DNA of 64,000 nucleotides from Xylanimonas oleitrophica (GCF_003244315.1 NZ_QKWH01000002.1:124001-188000); one strand, 5' to 3'; counted from the first letter of the stretch, positions 16,248 to 24,559 are shown. Numbers and translations: made by a program. Notes: generated by a model from the sequence alone, not told the origin.

Positions 16248-16710
16248 GGCCGGAGGGCGGGCTGTTGGGGGTGCTGCGGCCGGACTGCGCGGCGAGCAGG
16301 TCGCGGATCTCCTGCAGCAGCAGCACGTCCTCCGCGGGAGCCTCGGGCTCCGGCTCCTCGCCGGACTTGCGCAGGTTGGAGAGCCGGTTGATCGGCAGCA
16401 CCACGAAGAAGTAGAGGGCGGCAGCCACGATCAGCAGGTTGATGACCGCGGTCAGGATGGCGCCGAAGGCGATGACCGACGGCTCCACCATCTCGCCGTC
16501 GATGCCCTCGTAGGCGCCGCGGATCTCCCACTGCCACACCGAGGAGAAGTCGGGCTGGCCGAAGATCGCGCCGATGAGCGGGTTGAGGAAGTTGTCCACG
16601 AGGGACGTGACCAGCGTGGTGAACGCGGCGCCGACCACGACGCCGACGGCGAGGTCGATGGCGTTGCCGCGGAGCACGAACTCCTTGAAGCCGTTGAGCA
16701 CGCTTCGCAT
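16237..16710 (-). CDS. mscL: Large-conductance mechanosensitive channel MscL
   Basis: The 157-residue protein begins LNGFKEFVLRGNAIDLAVGVVVGAAF, the amphipathic S1 and pore helix TM1 of MscL. A periplasmic loop and TM2 (INLLIVAAALYFFVVLPINRL) follow, and the C-terminal bundle helix ends in LLLQEIRDLLAAQ. It releases osmolytes under hypo-osmotic shock as a pentamer in the membrane. A promoter with TTGCGG and AACAAT spaced by 17 bases lies about 70-100 bases upstream, and the 5' leader contains a small hairpin (16742-16760). mscL opens the conserved block that runs to glpR. Confidence 0.95.
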   Translation of the reverse strand: MRSVLNGFKEFVLRGNAIDLAVGVVVGAAFTTLVTSLVDNFLNPLIGAIFGQPDFSSVWQWEIRGAYEGIDGEMVEPSVIAFGAILTAVINLLIVAAALYFFVVLPINRLSNLRKSGEEPEPEAPAEDVLLLQEIRDLLAAQSGRSTPNSPPSGPQA

Positions 16711-16781
16711 GGTGGGTCCCCTCTGGTGGTCCGGGTGCGGCGGGAGCCGTACGGGCTCCCGGGCAGGAGCCGTCCGCTCGG

Positions 16782-16810
16782 ATTGTTGACGGGTCCGGGC
16801 GGTACCGCAA
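16782..16810 (-). promoter_or_regulatory. Promoter of mscL
   Basis: TTGCGG (16810-16805) and AACAAT (16787-16782) on the minus strand are separated by exactly 17 bases, a standard sigma-70-type arrangement. Confidence 0.5.
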
Positions 16811-16835
16811 CGGCAGGCCGTGCGGCGCGGGGTGC

Positions 16836-17567
16836 TCAGGGCACGAGCACCGCGGCCACGGTGCCGCTGCCGGACGCCGCCGACAGGGCCGGGGCGTCGT
16901 CGGGAGCGACGGCGACGAGCGTGACGGGGGCCGGGCCGCTGCTCGCGGCGGGGCCGGCGAGGAGGCCGCCGGACCCGCCGGCGTCGGGGGCCGTGCGGGT
17001 GGCGCCGGGCAGCACGAGGGCGCGGCGGGCGAGGTAGGCGTGGCCGCTGGCGTCGTCGTCGGGCCCGACGACGTGCGCAGCGGTGGTCACGAGGTCCACG
17101 CGGTCGCCCGGGCGCAGCAGGGCGGTCGCCGCGGCGTCGAGCCGCACGGGCACGACGACGGTGCCGGCCGGAGCCTGCGCCACGACGTCGCCGCCGGCGA
17201 CGAGGGCCGCGGACAACGGCATTCCGGCCTCGATCGGGACAGCGGGCACGCGCCCGACGGCGTCGGCGGGGTCGCTGAGCACGTCGGCCGGGACGAGGGT
17301 GGCGGGCAGCTGCCGCACCTCGATGTCGCCGTGCGCCACCTGCGCGCCCGGGGCGAGCCGGTGCGTGGGCACGACGACGTCGCGGACGGGGAGCGGTTCG
17401 GGGCGCAGCGCCTCCACGGTGCTGGTGGCGGCGATGCCGCAGCAGAGCGCGACGACGGCGAAGCGGGAGCGCCACAGCAGACGGCGCAGCGCCCGGCCGT
17501 GGCGGTGCGGGCTGGTGCCGGTGGTGCCGGTCGGGGGCGCAGGCGGGGTGTCTCGGCGGGGCCACAT
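16836..17567 (-). CDS. SAF-domain protein, CpaB/RcpC-like
   Basis: The 243-residue protein has an Arg-rich cytosolic start, one membrane helix (about 34-52) and then a SAF domain (PVRDVVVPTHRLAPGAQVAHGDIEVR..). A VPVRLDAAATALLRPGDRVDLV segment is typical of the CpaB/RcpC family of Flp-pilus assembly proteins. No pilus genes are nearby; solitary SAF genes at this locus are common in actinobacteria. The ATG is seven bases after TACCGT, so the mRNA is probably leaderless. Confidence 0.8.
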   Translation of the reverse strand: MWPRRDTPPAPPTGTTGTSPHRHGRALRRLLWRSRFAVVALCCGIAATSTVEALRPEPLPVRDVVVPTHRLAPGAQVAHGDIEVRQLPATLVPADVLSDPADAVGRVPAVPIEAGMPLSAALVAGGDVVAQAPAGTVVVPVRLDAAATALLRPGDRVDLVTTAAHVVGPDDDASGHAYLARRALVLPGATRTAPDAGGSGGLLAGPAASSGPAPVTLVAVAPDDAPALSAASGSGTVAAVLVP

Positions 17568-17574
17568 GAGCCGG

Positions 17575-17580
17575 ACGGTA
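17575..17580 (-). promoter_or_regulatory. -10 element (TACCGT) of the SAF gene, leaderless
   Basis: TACCGT plus seven bases precedes the ATG at 17567. Confidence 0.5.
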
Positions 17581-17679
17581 GGGGTGCCCGGCTGCGTCCC
17601 GGGGTGCCGTCCGCGCCGGCCTGTGCACGCAGGGGCCGGCGGTGGTGCTGGGGGCAGCGCCTGGGGGCGAGACGACGAC

Positions 17680-17708
17680 GGCGCGCCCCGGGAGGACCGG
17701 GGCGCGCC
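17680..17708 (-). terminator. Terminator hairpin after fmdB
   Basis: A perfect 12-bp stem (GGCGCGCCCCGG and its complement) with loop GAGGA lies 24 bases past the fmdB stop and ahead of the SAF gene promoter. Confidence 0.6.
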
Positions 17709-17731
17709 GTCAGGTCACGGAGGAGCAGACG

Positions 17732-17983
17732 TCAGGCGGACGCCTTGGAACCGCTGCTGCTCGACGAGGTCGAGGAGCTGGACGAGCTCGAGGACGAGCC
17801 CGACGAGCCGCGCGAGTCGGTGCGATAGAAGCCCGACCCCTTGAACGTGACGCCCACGGACCCGTACTGCTTGCGCAGGGCGCCGCCGCACTCGGGGCAC
17901 TCGGTCAGGGCGTCGTCGCTGAACGACTGGTGGATGTCGAAGGCGTGGCCGCAGTCGGCGCACCGGTACGCGTAGGTGGGCAC
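17732..17983 (-). CDS. FmdB-family zinc ribbon protein, Ruc-like
   Basis: The 83-residue protein starts PTYAYRCADCGHAFD and has two CxxC pairs (C8/C11 and C29/C32) for one zinc ion, followed by FKGSGFYRTD and a disordered serine-rich tail. In Mycobacterium tuberculosis the orthologue at the same locus (Rv0991c, Ruc) is an oxidation-activated chaperone of the HrcA regulon. The same role is likely here because a CIRCE element lies upstream. The GTG start has GAGGAGA five to ten bases before it. It is divergent from the acylase gene. Confidence 0.88.
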   Translation of the reverse strand: MPTYAYRCADCGHAFDIHQSFSDDALTECPECGGALRKQYGSVGVTFKGSGFYRTDSRGSSGSSSSSSSSSTSSSSSGSKASA

Positions 17984-18043
17984 GGGCTCTCCTCGGAAGA
18001 CGGACTCGTGGCGGGTGCGGCGGCGGCTCGGGGACCCGTGCCT

Positions 18044-18070
18044 CTGGCACTCGCGCTTACCGAGTGCCAA
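18044..18070. promoter_or_regulatory. CIRCE element (HrcA operator)
   Basis: CTGGCACTC-N9-GAGTGCCAA is a 9-9-9 palindrome matching the HrcA operator consensus TTAGCACTC-N9-GAGTGCTAA in its GC-rich actinobacterial form. On the minus strand a TATCAT -10 (18076-18071) sits just before it, so the site would cover the fmdB transcription start. Confidence 0.85.
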
Positions 18071-18106
18071 TGATACGCGCGCGCCGGGCATCCGTGGGCG
18101 TCGCGG

Positions 18107-18112
18107 TAGTCT
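18107..18112 (+). promoter_or_regulatory. -10 element (TAGTCT) of the acylase gene, leaderless
   Basis: TAGTCT plus seven bases precedes GTG at 18120. The CIRCE element ends 37 bases upstream, near the -35 region. Confidence 0.55.
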
Positions 18113-18119
18113 CGCCTGC

Positions 18120-20777
18120 GTGTCCGCCCCCACGACGCCCGCCGAACCGTCCGAGCAGTCCCCGACGCCCGCGCCGAGGCGGAGCAGGAGCAGACTCCGC
18201 CGGGCCGTCGTCGGCATCGCCGTCATCGTGCTGCTCGCCATCGTCGCCACCGTGACGTTCACGGCCGTGGTGATCCGCCGGCCGCTGCCCGAGACCTCGG
18301 GCAGCCTCCAGCTCGACGGGCTGGAGCGCGAGGTCACCGTGACGCGCGACGAGCAGGGCGTGCCGCGCATCTACGCCGACACCGCCGAGGACCTGTTCCG
18401 CGCCCAGGGCTACGTCCAGGCGCAGGACCGCTTCTTCGAGATGGACTACCGCCGCCACGTGACCTCCGGGCGCCTGGCCGAGCTGGTGGGCGACGTGCCG
18501 GCCGCCATCGAGGCGGACAAGGTGGTGCGCACGTTCGGCTGGCGCCAGGTGGCCCAGCAGGAGCTCGACCTGGTCTCGGACGAGACGCGCTCCTACCTGC
18601 GGGCGTACGCCGAGGGCGTCAACGCCTACCTCCAGGGCCGTGACGCCGGCGACATCGCCTTCGAGTACACGGTGCTCGGCACCACCGCCCAGGTGGAGCC
18701 GGAGCCGTGGGACCCGGTCGACTCCCTCGCGTGGCTCAAGGCGATGGCGTGGGACCTGCGCGGCAACTACGACGACGAGCTGGACCGGGCGCTCGCGTAC
18801 TCGACCCTCGACGACGTCGCCCTCGTGAACGAGCTCTTCCCGCCCTACGAGCAGGGCGGGAACGCGACCGTGCTCGACCCGGCCGACCTCCCGGAGAGCG
18901 AGTCCGGTGGGGCCGGGGCGCCGGTCGACGTGGCGACGGCCCAGACGACGTCGTCCCCCGCGGGCCCGAGCGTGCGCGGGGCGCGGGTCGACGACGCCCT
19001 GGCGTCCGCGCGGGCCGCCCTGGAGGCCGTGCCGGTGCTGGTGGGCCGCGGTGAGGGCACGGGCTCCAACGCCTGGGTGGTCTCGGGCGAGCACACGTCG
19101 TCGGGCGCGCCGATGCTGGCCAACGACCCTCACCTGGCGCTGGGCGCGCCCGGCATCTGGGCCCAGGTGGGCCTGCACTGCACCACCGTGGGCGCTGACT
19201 GCCCGTTCGACGTCGCCGGGTTCTCGTTCGCCGGGTTCCCCGGCGTGATGATCGGCCACAACGGCCAGCTCGCGTGGGGCCTGACCAACATGGGCGCCGA
19301 CGTCACCGACTTCTTCGTGGAGCGGGTGCGTGGCGAGACGTACCAGCGCGGCGAGGAATGGGTGCCGCTCGAGGTGCGCCGGGAGACCATCCGCGTGGCC
19401 GGGTCGGCGGCGGTGGACATCGACGTGCGCTCCACCGTGCACGGTCCGGTGATCTCCGACGTGCTCGAGGTGGGAGCCGTGACGGGCGCGCCGTCGGCCG
19501 CCGGCACCGCGCTGGGCAGCTACGCCGTCTCGCTCGCGTGGACGGCGCTGACCCCCGGGCGCACGGCCGACGCCGTCTTCGCGCTCAACACGGCGCAGGA
19601 CGCCGAGGACGTCCGCGAGGCAGCCGCCCTGTTCGACGTGCCGGCGCAGAACATCGTGTTCGCGACCGCCGACGGCCACATCGGGTACCAGGCCCCGGGA
19701 CGCATCCCCGTGCGTGCGGAGGTGCCGGGCAGCCCGGTCCCCTCCGACGGATCCTGGCCGCGCGACGGCCGCGACCCCGCCTACGACTGGCAGGGGTGGG
19801 TTCCGGCCGAGCAGATGCCGCGGGCGCTGGACCCCGAGAGCGGGTTCATCGTCACCGCCAACCAGGCGGTGCTGCCCGCGGGAACCGGCCCGTTCCTCAC
19901 GAACGACTGGGACTACGGGTTCCGCTCGGAGCGCATCCGGGCCCTGCTGACCCAGCAGATCGACTCGGGCCGGCCGTTCGGGGTGGAGGACTTCAACAAC
20001 ATCCAGAACGACGACTGGAGCCCCTACGCCCAGGTGCTGCTCCCGGCGCTGCTGGACGTGCAGCTCGACGACGACTACGACGCGGCCGGTCAGGAGCTGC
20101 TGCGCGGCTGGGACGGGCGCATGGCCGCCGACTCGGCGCCCGCCGCGTACTTCGCCGCCGTGTGGCGCAACCTGCTCCAGGCCACGTTCTGGGACGACCT
20201 GCCGCAGGACATGCGGCCCGACGGCGGCGACCGGTGGCTGGTGGTGCTGCGCACCATGCTGGAGAACCCCGACGACCGCTTCTGGGACGACCGCTCGACG
20301 CTCAACGTGGTCGAGTCGCGCGACGAGATCCTCACGCAGGCGCTCGTCTCCGCCCGGCGGGACATGACGGTGGAGATGGCCAAGGACCCCAGCCGCTGGA
20401 GCTGGGGCAAGCTGCACACCCTGCGCCTGGAGCACCCGATCCTCGGCGGCGAGGGCGTGCCCGGCCTCGTGCGCGAGCTGGTGAACCCGTCGCCGGTGGA
20501 GATGTCCGGCTCGTCCTCGGTGGTCAACGCGACCGGGTGGGACGCGGGCACGGGCAGCTTCGCCGTGCGCACCGGTCCCTCGATGCGCATGGTCGTGGAC
20601 CTGGGGGACATCGACGACTCGACGTGGGTGACCGTGACCGGCACCTCCGGCCACCCGGCGTCCAAGCACTACGCCGACCAGCTCGGTGCGTGGGCGGAGG
20701 GGCGCACCTTCCCGTTCGCGTTCACGCGGGACGCTGTCCAGGAGACGGCCCGCGAGGAGCTCACGCTCACGCCGTGA
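18120..20777 (+). CDS. Penicillin acylase-family Ntn hydrolase
   Basis: This 885-residue membrane-anchored hydrolase has one N-terminal helix (about 29-50), an alpha chain, and a beta chain starting at S316 in GTGSNAWVVSG. That Gly-Ser site is the expected point of autocatalytic cleavage, and the Ser becomes the N-terminal nucleophile. ANDPHL and the late NDWDYGFRSERI segment are family landmarks. Relatives cleave penicillin side chains, acyl-homoserine lactones or other N-acyl amides; the natural substrate is unknown. The gene interrupts the fmdB-fthC order of other actinobacteria. The start is set by a leaderless -10. Confidence 0.88.
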   Translation: MSAPTTPAEPSEQSPTPAPRRSRSRLRRAVVGIAVIVLLAIVATVTFTAVVIRRPLPETSGSLQLDGLEREVTVTRDEQGVPRIYADTAEDLFRAQGYVQAQDRFFEMDYRRHVTSGRLAELVGDVPAAIEADKVVRTFGWRQVAQQELDLVSDETRSYLRAYAEGVNAYLQGRDAGDIAFEYTVLGTTAQVEPEPWDPVDSLAWLKAMAWDLRGNYDDELDRALAYSTLDDVALVNELFPPYEQGGNATVLDPADLPESESGGAGAPVDVATAQTTSSPAGPSVRGARVDDALASARAALEAVPVLVGRGEGTGSNAWVVSGEHTSSGAPMLANDPHLALGAPGIWAQVGLHCTTVGADCPFDVAGFSFAGFPGVMIGHNGQLAWGLTNMGADVTDFFVERVRGETYQRGEEWVPLEVRRETIRVAGSAAVDIDVRSTVHGPVISDVLEVGAVTGAPSAAGTALGSYAVSLAWTALTPGRTADAVFALNTAQDAEDVREAAALFDVPAQNIVFATADGHIGYQAPGRIPVRAEVPGSPVPSDGSWPRDGRDPAYDWQGWVPAEQMPRALDPESGFIVTANQAVLPAGTGPFLTNDWDYGFRSERIRALLTQQIDSGRPFGVEDFNNIQNDDWSPYAQVLLPALLDVQLDDDYDAAGQELLRGWDGRMAADSAPAAYFAAVWRNLLQATFWDDLPQDMRPDGGDRWLVVLRTMLENPDDRFWDDRSTLNVVESRDEILTQALVSARRDMTVEMAKDPSRWSWGKLHTLRLEHPILGGEGVPGLVRELVNPSPVEMSGSSSVVNATGWDAGTGSFAVRTGPSMRMVVDLGDIDDSTWVTVTGTSGHPASKHYADQLGAWAEGRTFPFAFTRDAVQETAREELTLTP

Positions 20778-20782
20778 CCGGT

Positions 20783-20822
20783 CCGGTGGGCTGACGGCGC
20801 GCTGCGCCCGTCAGCCCACCGG
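20783..20822. terminator. Bidirectional terminator between acylase and fthC
   Basis: A 15-bp perfect outer stem (CCGGTGGGCTGACGG and complement) continues inward with one bulge to a 3-base loop. It begins five bases after the acylase stop. Confidence 0.6.
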
Positions 20823-20842
20823 TCGCCGCCTGTCCACGAGGC

Positions 20843-21493
20843 TCAGCGCAGCGTGTGCCAGCCCTCCGGGGTGGCGACGGCGTCGACGGGGATGTCGTGC
20901 TCCTCCGAGGGCAGCGGCCGCTCGGCCGCGTCGTAGACCTCCTCGGGGAACACCATCGCGACGACGGTGACGCCGTCGCGCTTGAGCTCGAGCACGCGGT
21001 CGTACCAGCCGCCGCCCTGCCCGAGCCGCACGCCGCGGCTGTCGACGGCGAGCGCTGGGGCGATGACGACGTCGGCCTCGGCGACGGCGTGCGCGCCGAG
21101 CGCGGGACCCGGCGGCTCCGGCGGGCGGCCGGGGGCACGCTCGCGCAGCTCGTCGGGGCCGGTGTACTCGGCCCAGTCGCGGGCCAGGCCAGCCCCCAGC
21201 ACGGGCAGCAGCACCCGCGCCCCGCGCGCCGCGAGGCGTTCGAGCAGCACGCCGGTGCCGGGCTCGGTGGTGCGGGCGGCGTAGGTGGCGACGCACACGG
21301 CGTCGCGCACGGCCGGCACCGTCTCCAGCACGTCGGCGAACGCGACCGCTGCCTCCGCCCGCTGCCGTGAGGTGCGGGCGGCGCGCTGCGCCCGGATCGC
21401 GCGACGCAGCTCGTCCTTCGCGTCAGCGGTCTCCATCCCGGTGATCAGCGGGTACGGCTGGTGCGTGCTGCTGCCGTTGGGGTCGCCGCGCAT
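20843..21493 (-). CDS. 5-formyltetrahydrofolate cyclo-ligase
   Basis: The 216-residue enzyme converts 5-formyl-THF to 5,10-methenyl-THF with ATP. It shows KDELRRAIRAQRAA near the start, ALAVDSRGVRLGQGGGWYDR (the glycine-rich ATP/folate loop) and the closing EEHDIPVDAVATPEG. Length is normal once an N-terminal extension of about 24 residues is allowed for; an internal ATG (METADAKDELRR) could be the real start. In M. tuberculosis the homologue (Rv0992c) is followed divergently by galU, moeA1/glp, rimJ and glpR; here galU and glp are absent. Confidence 0.9.
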   Translation of the reverse strand: MRGDPNGSSTHQPYPLITGMETADAKDELRRAIRAQRAARTSRQRAEAAVAFADVLETVPAVRDAVCVATYAARTTEPGTGVLLERLAARGARVLLPVLGAGLARDWAEYTGPDELRERAPGRPPEPPGPALGAHAVAEADVVIAPALAVDSRGVRLGQGGGWYDRVLELKRDGVTVVAMVFPEEVYDAAERPLPSEEHDIPVDAVATPEGWHTLR

Positions 21494-21594
21494 GCCCTCA
21501 TTGTGTCAGTCTCCGTCCCACACGATCGACGGCGGGACGAGGGGGACCGGTGGCACGATCGACGGCGCACGACAGGACGAGAGGGCTGACAGCC

Positions 21595-22206
21595 GTGACG
21601 AAGGCGTGGCCGGTGACCCTTCGCGAGGACTCGACGCGGGGCTCCGTGGTGCTGCGACCGCTGCGGCGGCGTGACGGCAACGACTGGATGCGCCTGCGCG
21701 CCGAGAACCATGCGTGGCTGGAGCCGTGGGAGGCGACGTCGCCCGGTGGGCAGTCGGCCAGCGCGACCTTCGGCGAGTACGTGCGCCTGCTGGGCCAGCA
21801 GGCGAGGTCGGGCTCGACGCTGCCGTTCGCCGTCGAGCTCGACGGCGCGCTGGTGGGCCAGCTGACGGTGTCCTCCATCACCTACGGGTCGTTGTGCTCC
21901 GGCTCGATCGGGTACTGGGTCTCGCGCGACGTCGCCGGACGCGGGGTGATCCCGACGGCGGTGGCCATGGCCACCGACTACTGCTTCGCGGTGCTGGGCC
22001 TGCACCGGGTCGAGATCAACATCCGCCCGGAGAACGCCCGGAGCCTGCGCGTGGTGGAGAAGCTGGGGTTCCGCGACGAGGGGCTGCGGCGCCGATACCT
22101 GCACATCCAGGGGGAGTGGCGCGACCACCGCACGTTCGCGCTGACCACGGAGGACGTGCCCGGCGGGCTCCTGGCCCGGTGGCAGCAGCGGCGCGACGCC
22201 GGGTGA
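21595..22206 (+). CDS. RimJ/RimL-type GNAT acetyltransferase
   Basis: The 203-residue protein matches the rimJ-like gene of the actinobacterial fthC-galU-glp-rimJ-glpR cluster. VVLRPLRRRDGNDWMRLRAEN leads the GNAT fold, VSRDVAGRGVIPTAVAMATDYCF is the acetyl-CoA loop and VEINIRPENARSLRVVEKLGFRDEG is the C-terminal signature. It probably acetylates a protein N-terminus. GTG at 21595 is preferred (GAGGG nine bases upstream); an in-frame GTG at 21550 exists. Confidence 0.85.
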   Translation: MTKAWPVTLREDSTRGSVVLRPLRRRDGNDWMRLRAENHAWLEPWEATSPGGQSASATFGEYVRLLGQQARSGSTLPFAVELDGALVGQLTVSSITYGSLCSGSIGYWVSRDVAGRGVIPTAVAMATDYCFAVLGLHRVEINIRPENARSLRVVEKLGFRDEGLRRRYLHIQGEWRDHRTFALTTEDVPGGLLARWQQRRDAG

Positions 22207-22279
22207 GGCGGGTACCCGCCTGCGCACGGTCTTGACAGACACGCCGCGATCACTCCACGCGAGCGGCGCGTCGCTCGCC

Positions 22280-22285
22280 TAACGT
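22280..22285 (+). promoter_or_regulatory. -10 element (TAACGT) of the glpR-like gene, leaderless
   Basis: TAACGT plus six bases precedes GTG at 22292. Confidence 0.5.
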
Positions 22286-22291
22286 CGTGGC

Positions 22292-23575
22292 GTGGAAACT
22301 CCGGCAGCAGGTCTCGCAGCGCTCGCGCTGTTCGTCCTGGTGCTCGGCTTCTGGGTGCCGCAGCGCGTGCAGCACCGGCAGCAGCTGCTCGACTCGCGTG
22401 CGGAGGACAGGTTCTCCGGCGGGCTGAGGGTGCTGGCGGTCGCCGCCGACGCCGGCTTCCGGGTGCCGGAGGCTCCCGCCCTGGGGCGGGGACCTGTGAT
22501 GCTGCTCGACGTGGCCGACGGCGGCCCGGGGGCGGCACGGCCGTCGTCGGGGCTCCCGCAGCTGCCGGCAGGGTCGGGGAGCGGACGAGGGGAGTCATCG
22601 ATGGTCGAGCCCAAGGCCGCCGAGGGGCGCACGCCGCGCCTGACCGTCCTGGAGCTGCGGGCGCAGCGCGCCCGCCGTCGTCTCACGCTCACGCTCGCCC
22701 TGCTGGTGGCCAGCGCCGCCGTGTGGGCGCTCGCGGCCACCACCTCTCTGCCCTGGTTCGCCGGCCTGGTGCCCACCGCGCTGCTCGTCGCCGTGCTGGT
22801 GCTCGGACGGGTGGCAGCCGTGCAGGCGCGCAAGGCGGACGCCCGCTGGGAGGCCGAGCGGCGTGCCGCCCAGCGCCGTGCCCTCGAGGCGCGGGCGCTC
22901 GCCGCCGGTGGGCCCCGCGCCCCCCGCAACCACGTGCGGGTGACGGGCCGTGCGGTGCACGGCTCGACCGCCCTGACGCAGATGATCCCGCGTGCCCGCG
23001 TCGTCGACGGCAAGGCCGAGGCCCCCGGTTCCGCGCCGGCCTCCCGGCCGACCCCACGCGTGCAGGGGACCGCCGAGGCGGCCCGCACGGAGCAGCCGGC
23101 AGAGGCGCCGTCGTCGGGCACCGCCGAGGCGCAGCCGGCCGAGCCCCCCGCGGAGCGTGCTACCAGCACCGCGCCCGAGCCGGGCGCGGCCTGGGAGCCG
23201 CGGCCGGTGCCGCTGCCCACCTACGTCACCAAGCCCGAGGCCCCCCGCCCCGAACCCAAGCCGATCTCGGGCACGACGCCGGCCGTCTCGACCGGGTGGT
23301 CCACCTCGCCGTGGCAGCGCGTCGAGGACAAGGGCGAGGACGTCGCCGAGGCGACGACGTCGTGGTCCCTCGGGGCGACGCAGGACGCCGCCCTCGGCCA
23401 GACGGCGACCCCGGCCCCGCACCGGGCGGCGACGTCGCTCGGCGAGCAGGGCGTGGCCGAGGCCGTCATCGAGGCGCTCTCGGCCGACTCCGAGCCGTAC
23501 GAGCCGCGCGTCAAGACCGAGACGCTGGGCCTGCCGCTCGACCAGATCCTGGCCCGCCGCCGCGCCGCCGGGTGA
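22292..23575 (+). CDS. GlpR-like membrane protein of the division/elongation locus
   Basis: This 427-residue protein has an N-terminal helix (about 6-23), a cytosolic stretch, two close helices (about 131-175) and a long Pro/Ala-rich, poorly ordered C-terminal half. It closes with a conserved-looking LGLPLDQILARRRAAG. Position after rimJ and topology match the GlpR membrane protein that partners the gephyrin-like Glp in Corynebacterium cell division. That assignment is by synteny and layout, not by a diagnostic motif. The glp gene itself is not at this locus. Confidence 0.6.
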   Translation: METPAAGLAALALFVLVLGFWVPQRVQHRQQLLDSRAEDRFSGGLRVLAVAADAGFRVPEAPALGRGPVMLLDVADGGPGAARPSSGLPQLPAGSGSGRGESSMVEPKAAEGRTPRLTVLELRAQRARRRLTLTLALLVASAAVWALAATTSLPWFAGLVPTALLVAVLVLGRVAAVQARKADARWEAERRAAQRRALEARALAAGGPRAPRNHVRVTGRAVHGSTALTQMIPRARVVDGKAEAPGSAPASRPTPRVQGTAEAARTEQPAEAPSSGTAEAQPAEPPAERATSTAPEPGAAWEPRPVPLPTYVTKPEAPRPEPKPISGTTPAVSTGWSTSPWQRVEDKGEDVAEATTSWSLGATQDAALGQTATPAPHRAATSLGEQGVAEAVIEALSADSEPYEPRVKTETLGLPLDQILARRRAAG

Positions 23576-23654
23576 CGTGCGCCACCTGCGGCTCAGCAGG
23601 CCGGTGGCGATTTGCGATCCGGGCCGCCGCGGGTGTTAATCTAGGGCGCACCTT

Positions 23655-23730
23655 GGGGCTATGGCGCAGTTGGTAGCGCGTCTCGTTCGCAATGAGAAGG
23701 TCGGGGGTTCGAATCCCCCTAGCTCCACCA
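23655..23730 (+). tRNA. tRNA-Ala (anticodon CGC)
   Basis: The 76 bases fold into a full cloverleaf. The acceptor stem GGGGCTA/TAGCTCC includes the G3:U70 pair that identifies alanine tRNAs. The D stem is GCGC/GCGC, the anticodon loop TTCGCAA gives CGC, the T arm is GGGGG-TTCGAAT-CCCCC, and CCA is encoded. A strong terminator follows within six bases. Confidence 0.97.
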
Positions 23731-23735
23731 CCGAG

Positions 23736-23783
23736 GGCCGCTGACCTGCCGACACCATTGTTGTCGGCAGGTCAGCGGCCTTT
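23736..23783 (+). terminator. Intrinsic terminator of tRNA-Ala
   Basis: A perfect 19-bp stem (23736-23754 with 23762-23780) with a 7-base loop is followed by TTT. Confidence 0.9.
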
Positions 23784-23925
23784 CGCGTGTGGACGGCACC
23801 GGGGCGCTCACGGTGGCCAGGACGCGGACCTGCGCCTGCTGCTTGCGGATCGCCGGGGACGTCGTGGCCACGTGCTCGTTGAACGCGACGTCGTCGTCGG
23901 CGGTCAGTGCGTACTCCAGCAGCAC
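23784..23925 (-). pseudogene. Truncated YcxB-like N-terminus next to the tRNA
   Basis: From a GTG at 23925 the minus strand reads LLEYALTADDDVAFNEHVATTSP..RKQQ, which resembles the first 30 residues of YcxB-like membrane proteins. The frame then runs into the tRNA terminator and tRNA and stops at 23719 without the membrane helices expected in the family. It looks like a remnant cut at the tRNA. The assignment rests on a short match. The rest of 23926-24124 contains nothing I can support. Confidence 0.35.
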
Positions 23926-24124
23926 GGGGGCGATCCTTCCGGAGCCGGAGCGCTGCTCGGAGGGTCGGCGTCGTCCGGCGGCGGGGACCGGCCATCGGCC
24001 CTGGCAGGATCTCGGCCATGAGAACCAGCGTCTGCCGCGACGGCGTGGGTGCCGCCGCTCCCGTGCTCCGAGACCTGGCCCCGGCCGCAGCAGCGGCCCC
24101 GTCGACGGCGACGGAGGGCTGAGC

Positions 24125-24559
24125 GTGCATCCCTATGGGGTGGTCGCGCTCGCCGTGGGCGGGGCGTGCGCTTTTGGTGGTCTCTTCTTCCTGATCGGCT
24201 GGGTCCGCTCCCGCCGTGCACGGGACTGGGTGCGTGCCCGGGGCATGGTGATCAACCGCCGGACCGGCCTGCCCAGCGGATTCCCGTCGCAGTACCCCAC
24301 GTTCGAGTGGTACGACGCGCACGGCCGCCGCCACCAGCACACGTCGTCGGTGCGGCAGTCCCCGGCTCCGTTCCCGGGCCGGCAGGTGGACGTGCTCTAC
24401 GACCCGGCGAACCCGAGCCGGGCGCAGATGGACACGTGGGCTCAGTCCGGGCGTGCGTTCATGGTGGTCGGGATCGTCATCGCGTCGGTGGCGGTGCTGG
24501 GTGGTGCCTTCGCCGCGTTCGTGGTCTCGATGGTGCTGGAGGTGCGGCCCACGGGCTGA
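24125..24559 (+). CDS. DUF3592 membrane protein
   Basis: The 144-residue protein has an N-terminal helix, a middle soluble segment with TFEWYDAHGRRHQHTSS and VDVLYDPANPSRAQMD (the DUF3592 beta-domain wording), and a C-terminal helix (about 114-136). Function is unknown. The GTG start has GGAGGG six to ten bases upstream. Confidence 0.8.
   Translation: MHPYGVVALAVGGACAFGGLFFLIGWVRSRRARDWVRARGMVINRRTGLPSGFPSQYPTFEWYDAHGRRHQHTSSVRQSPAPFPGRQVDVLYDPANPSRAQMDTWAQSGRAFMVVGIVIASVAVLGGAFAAFVVSMVLEVRPTG

Noticed and set aside
16836-17567. Part of a Flp/Tad pilus cluster
   Set aside because: The SAF protein is alone; no TadA, RcpA or pilin genes are adjacent.
23655-23783. A tRNA-associated integrated element
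   Set aside because: No integrase gene and no duplicated tRNA 3' end were found nearby; only a possible gene remnant is present.
24018-24122. A 34-codon plus-strand ORF upstream of the DUF3592 gene
   Set aside because: The start has no ribosome site or TANNNT box and the composition is Ala-rich noise.
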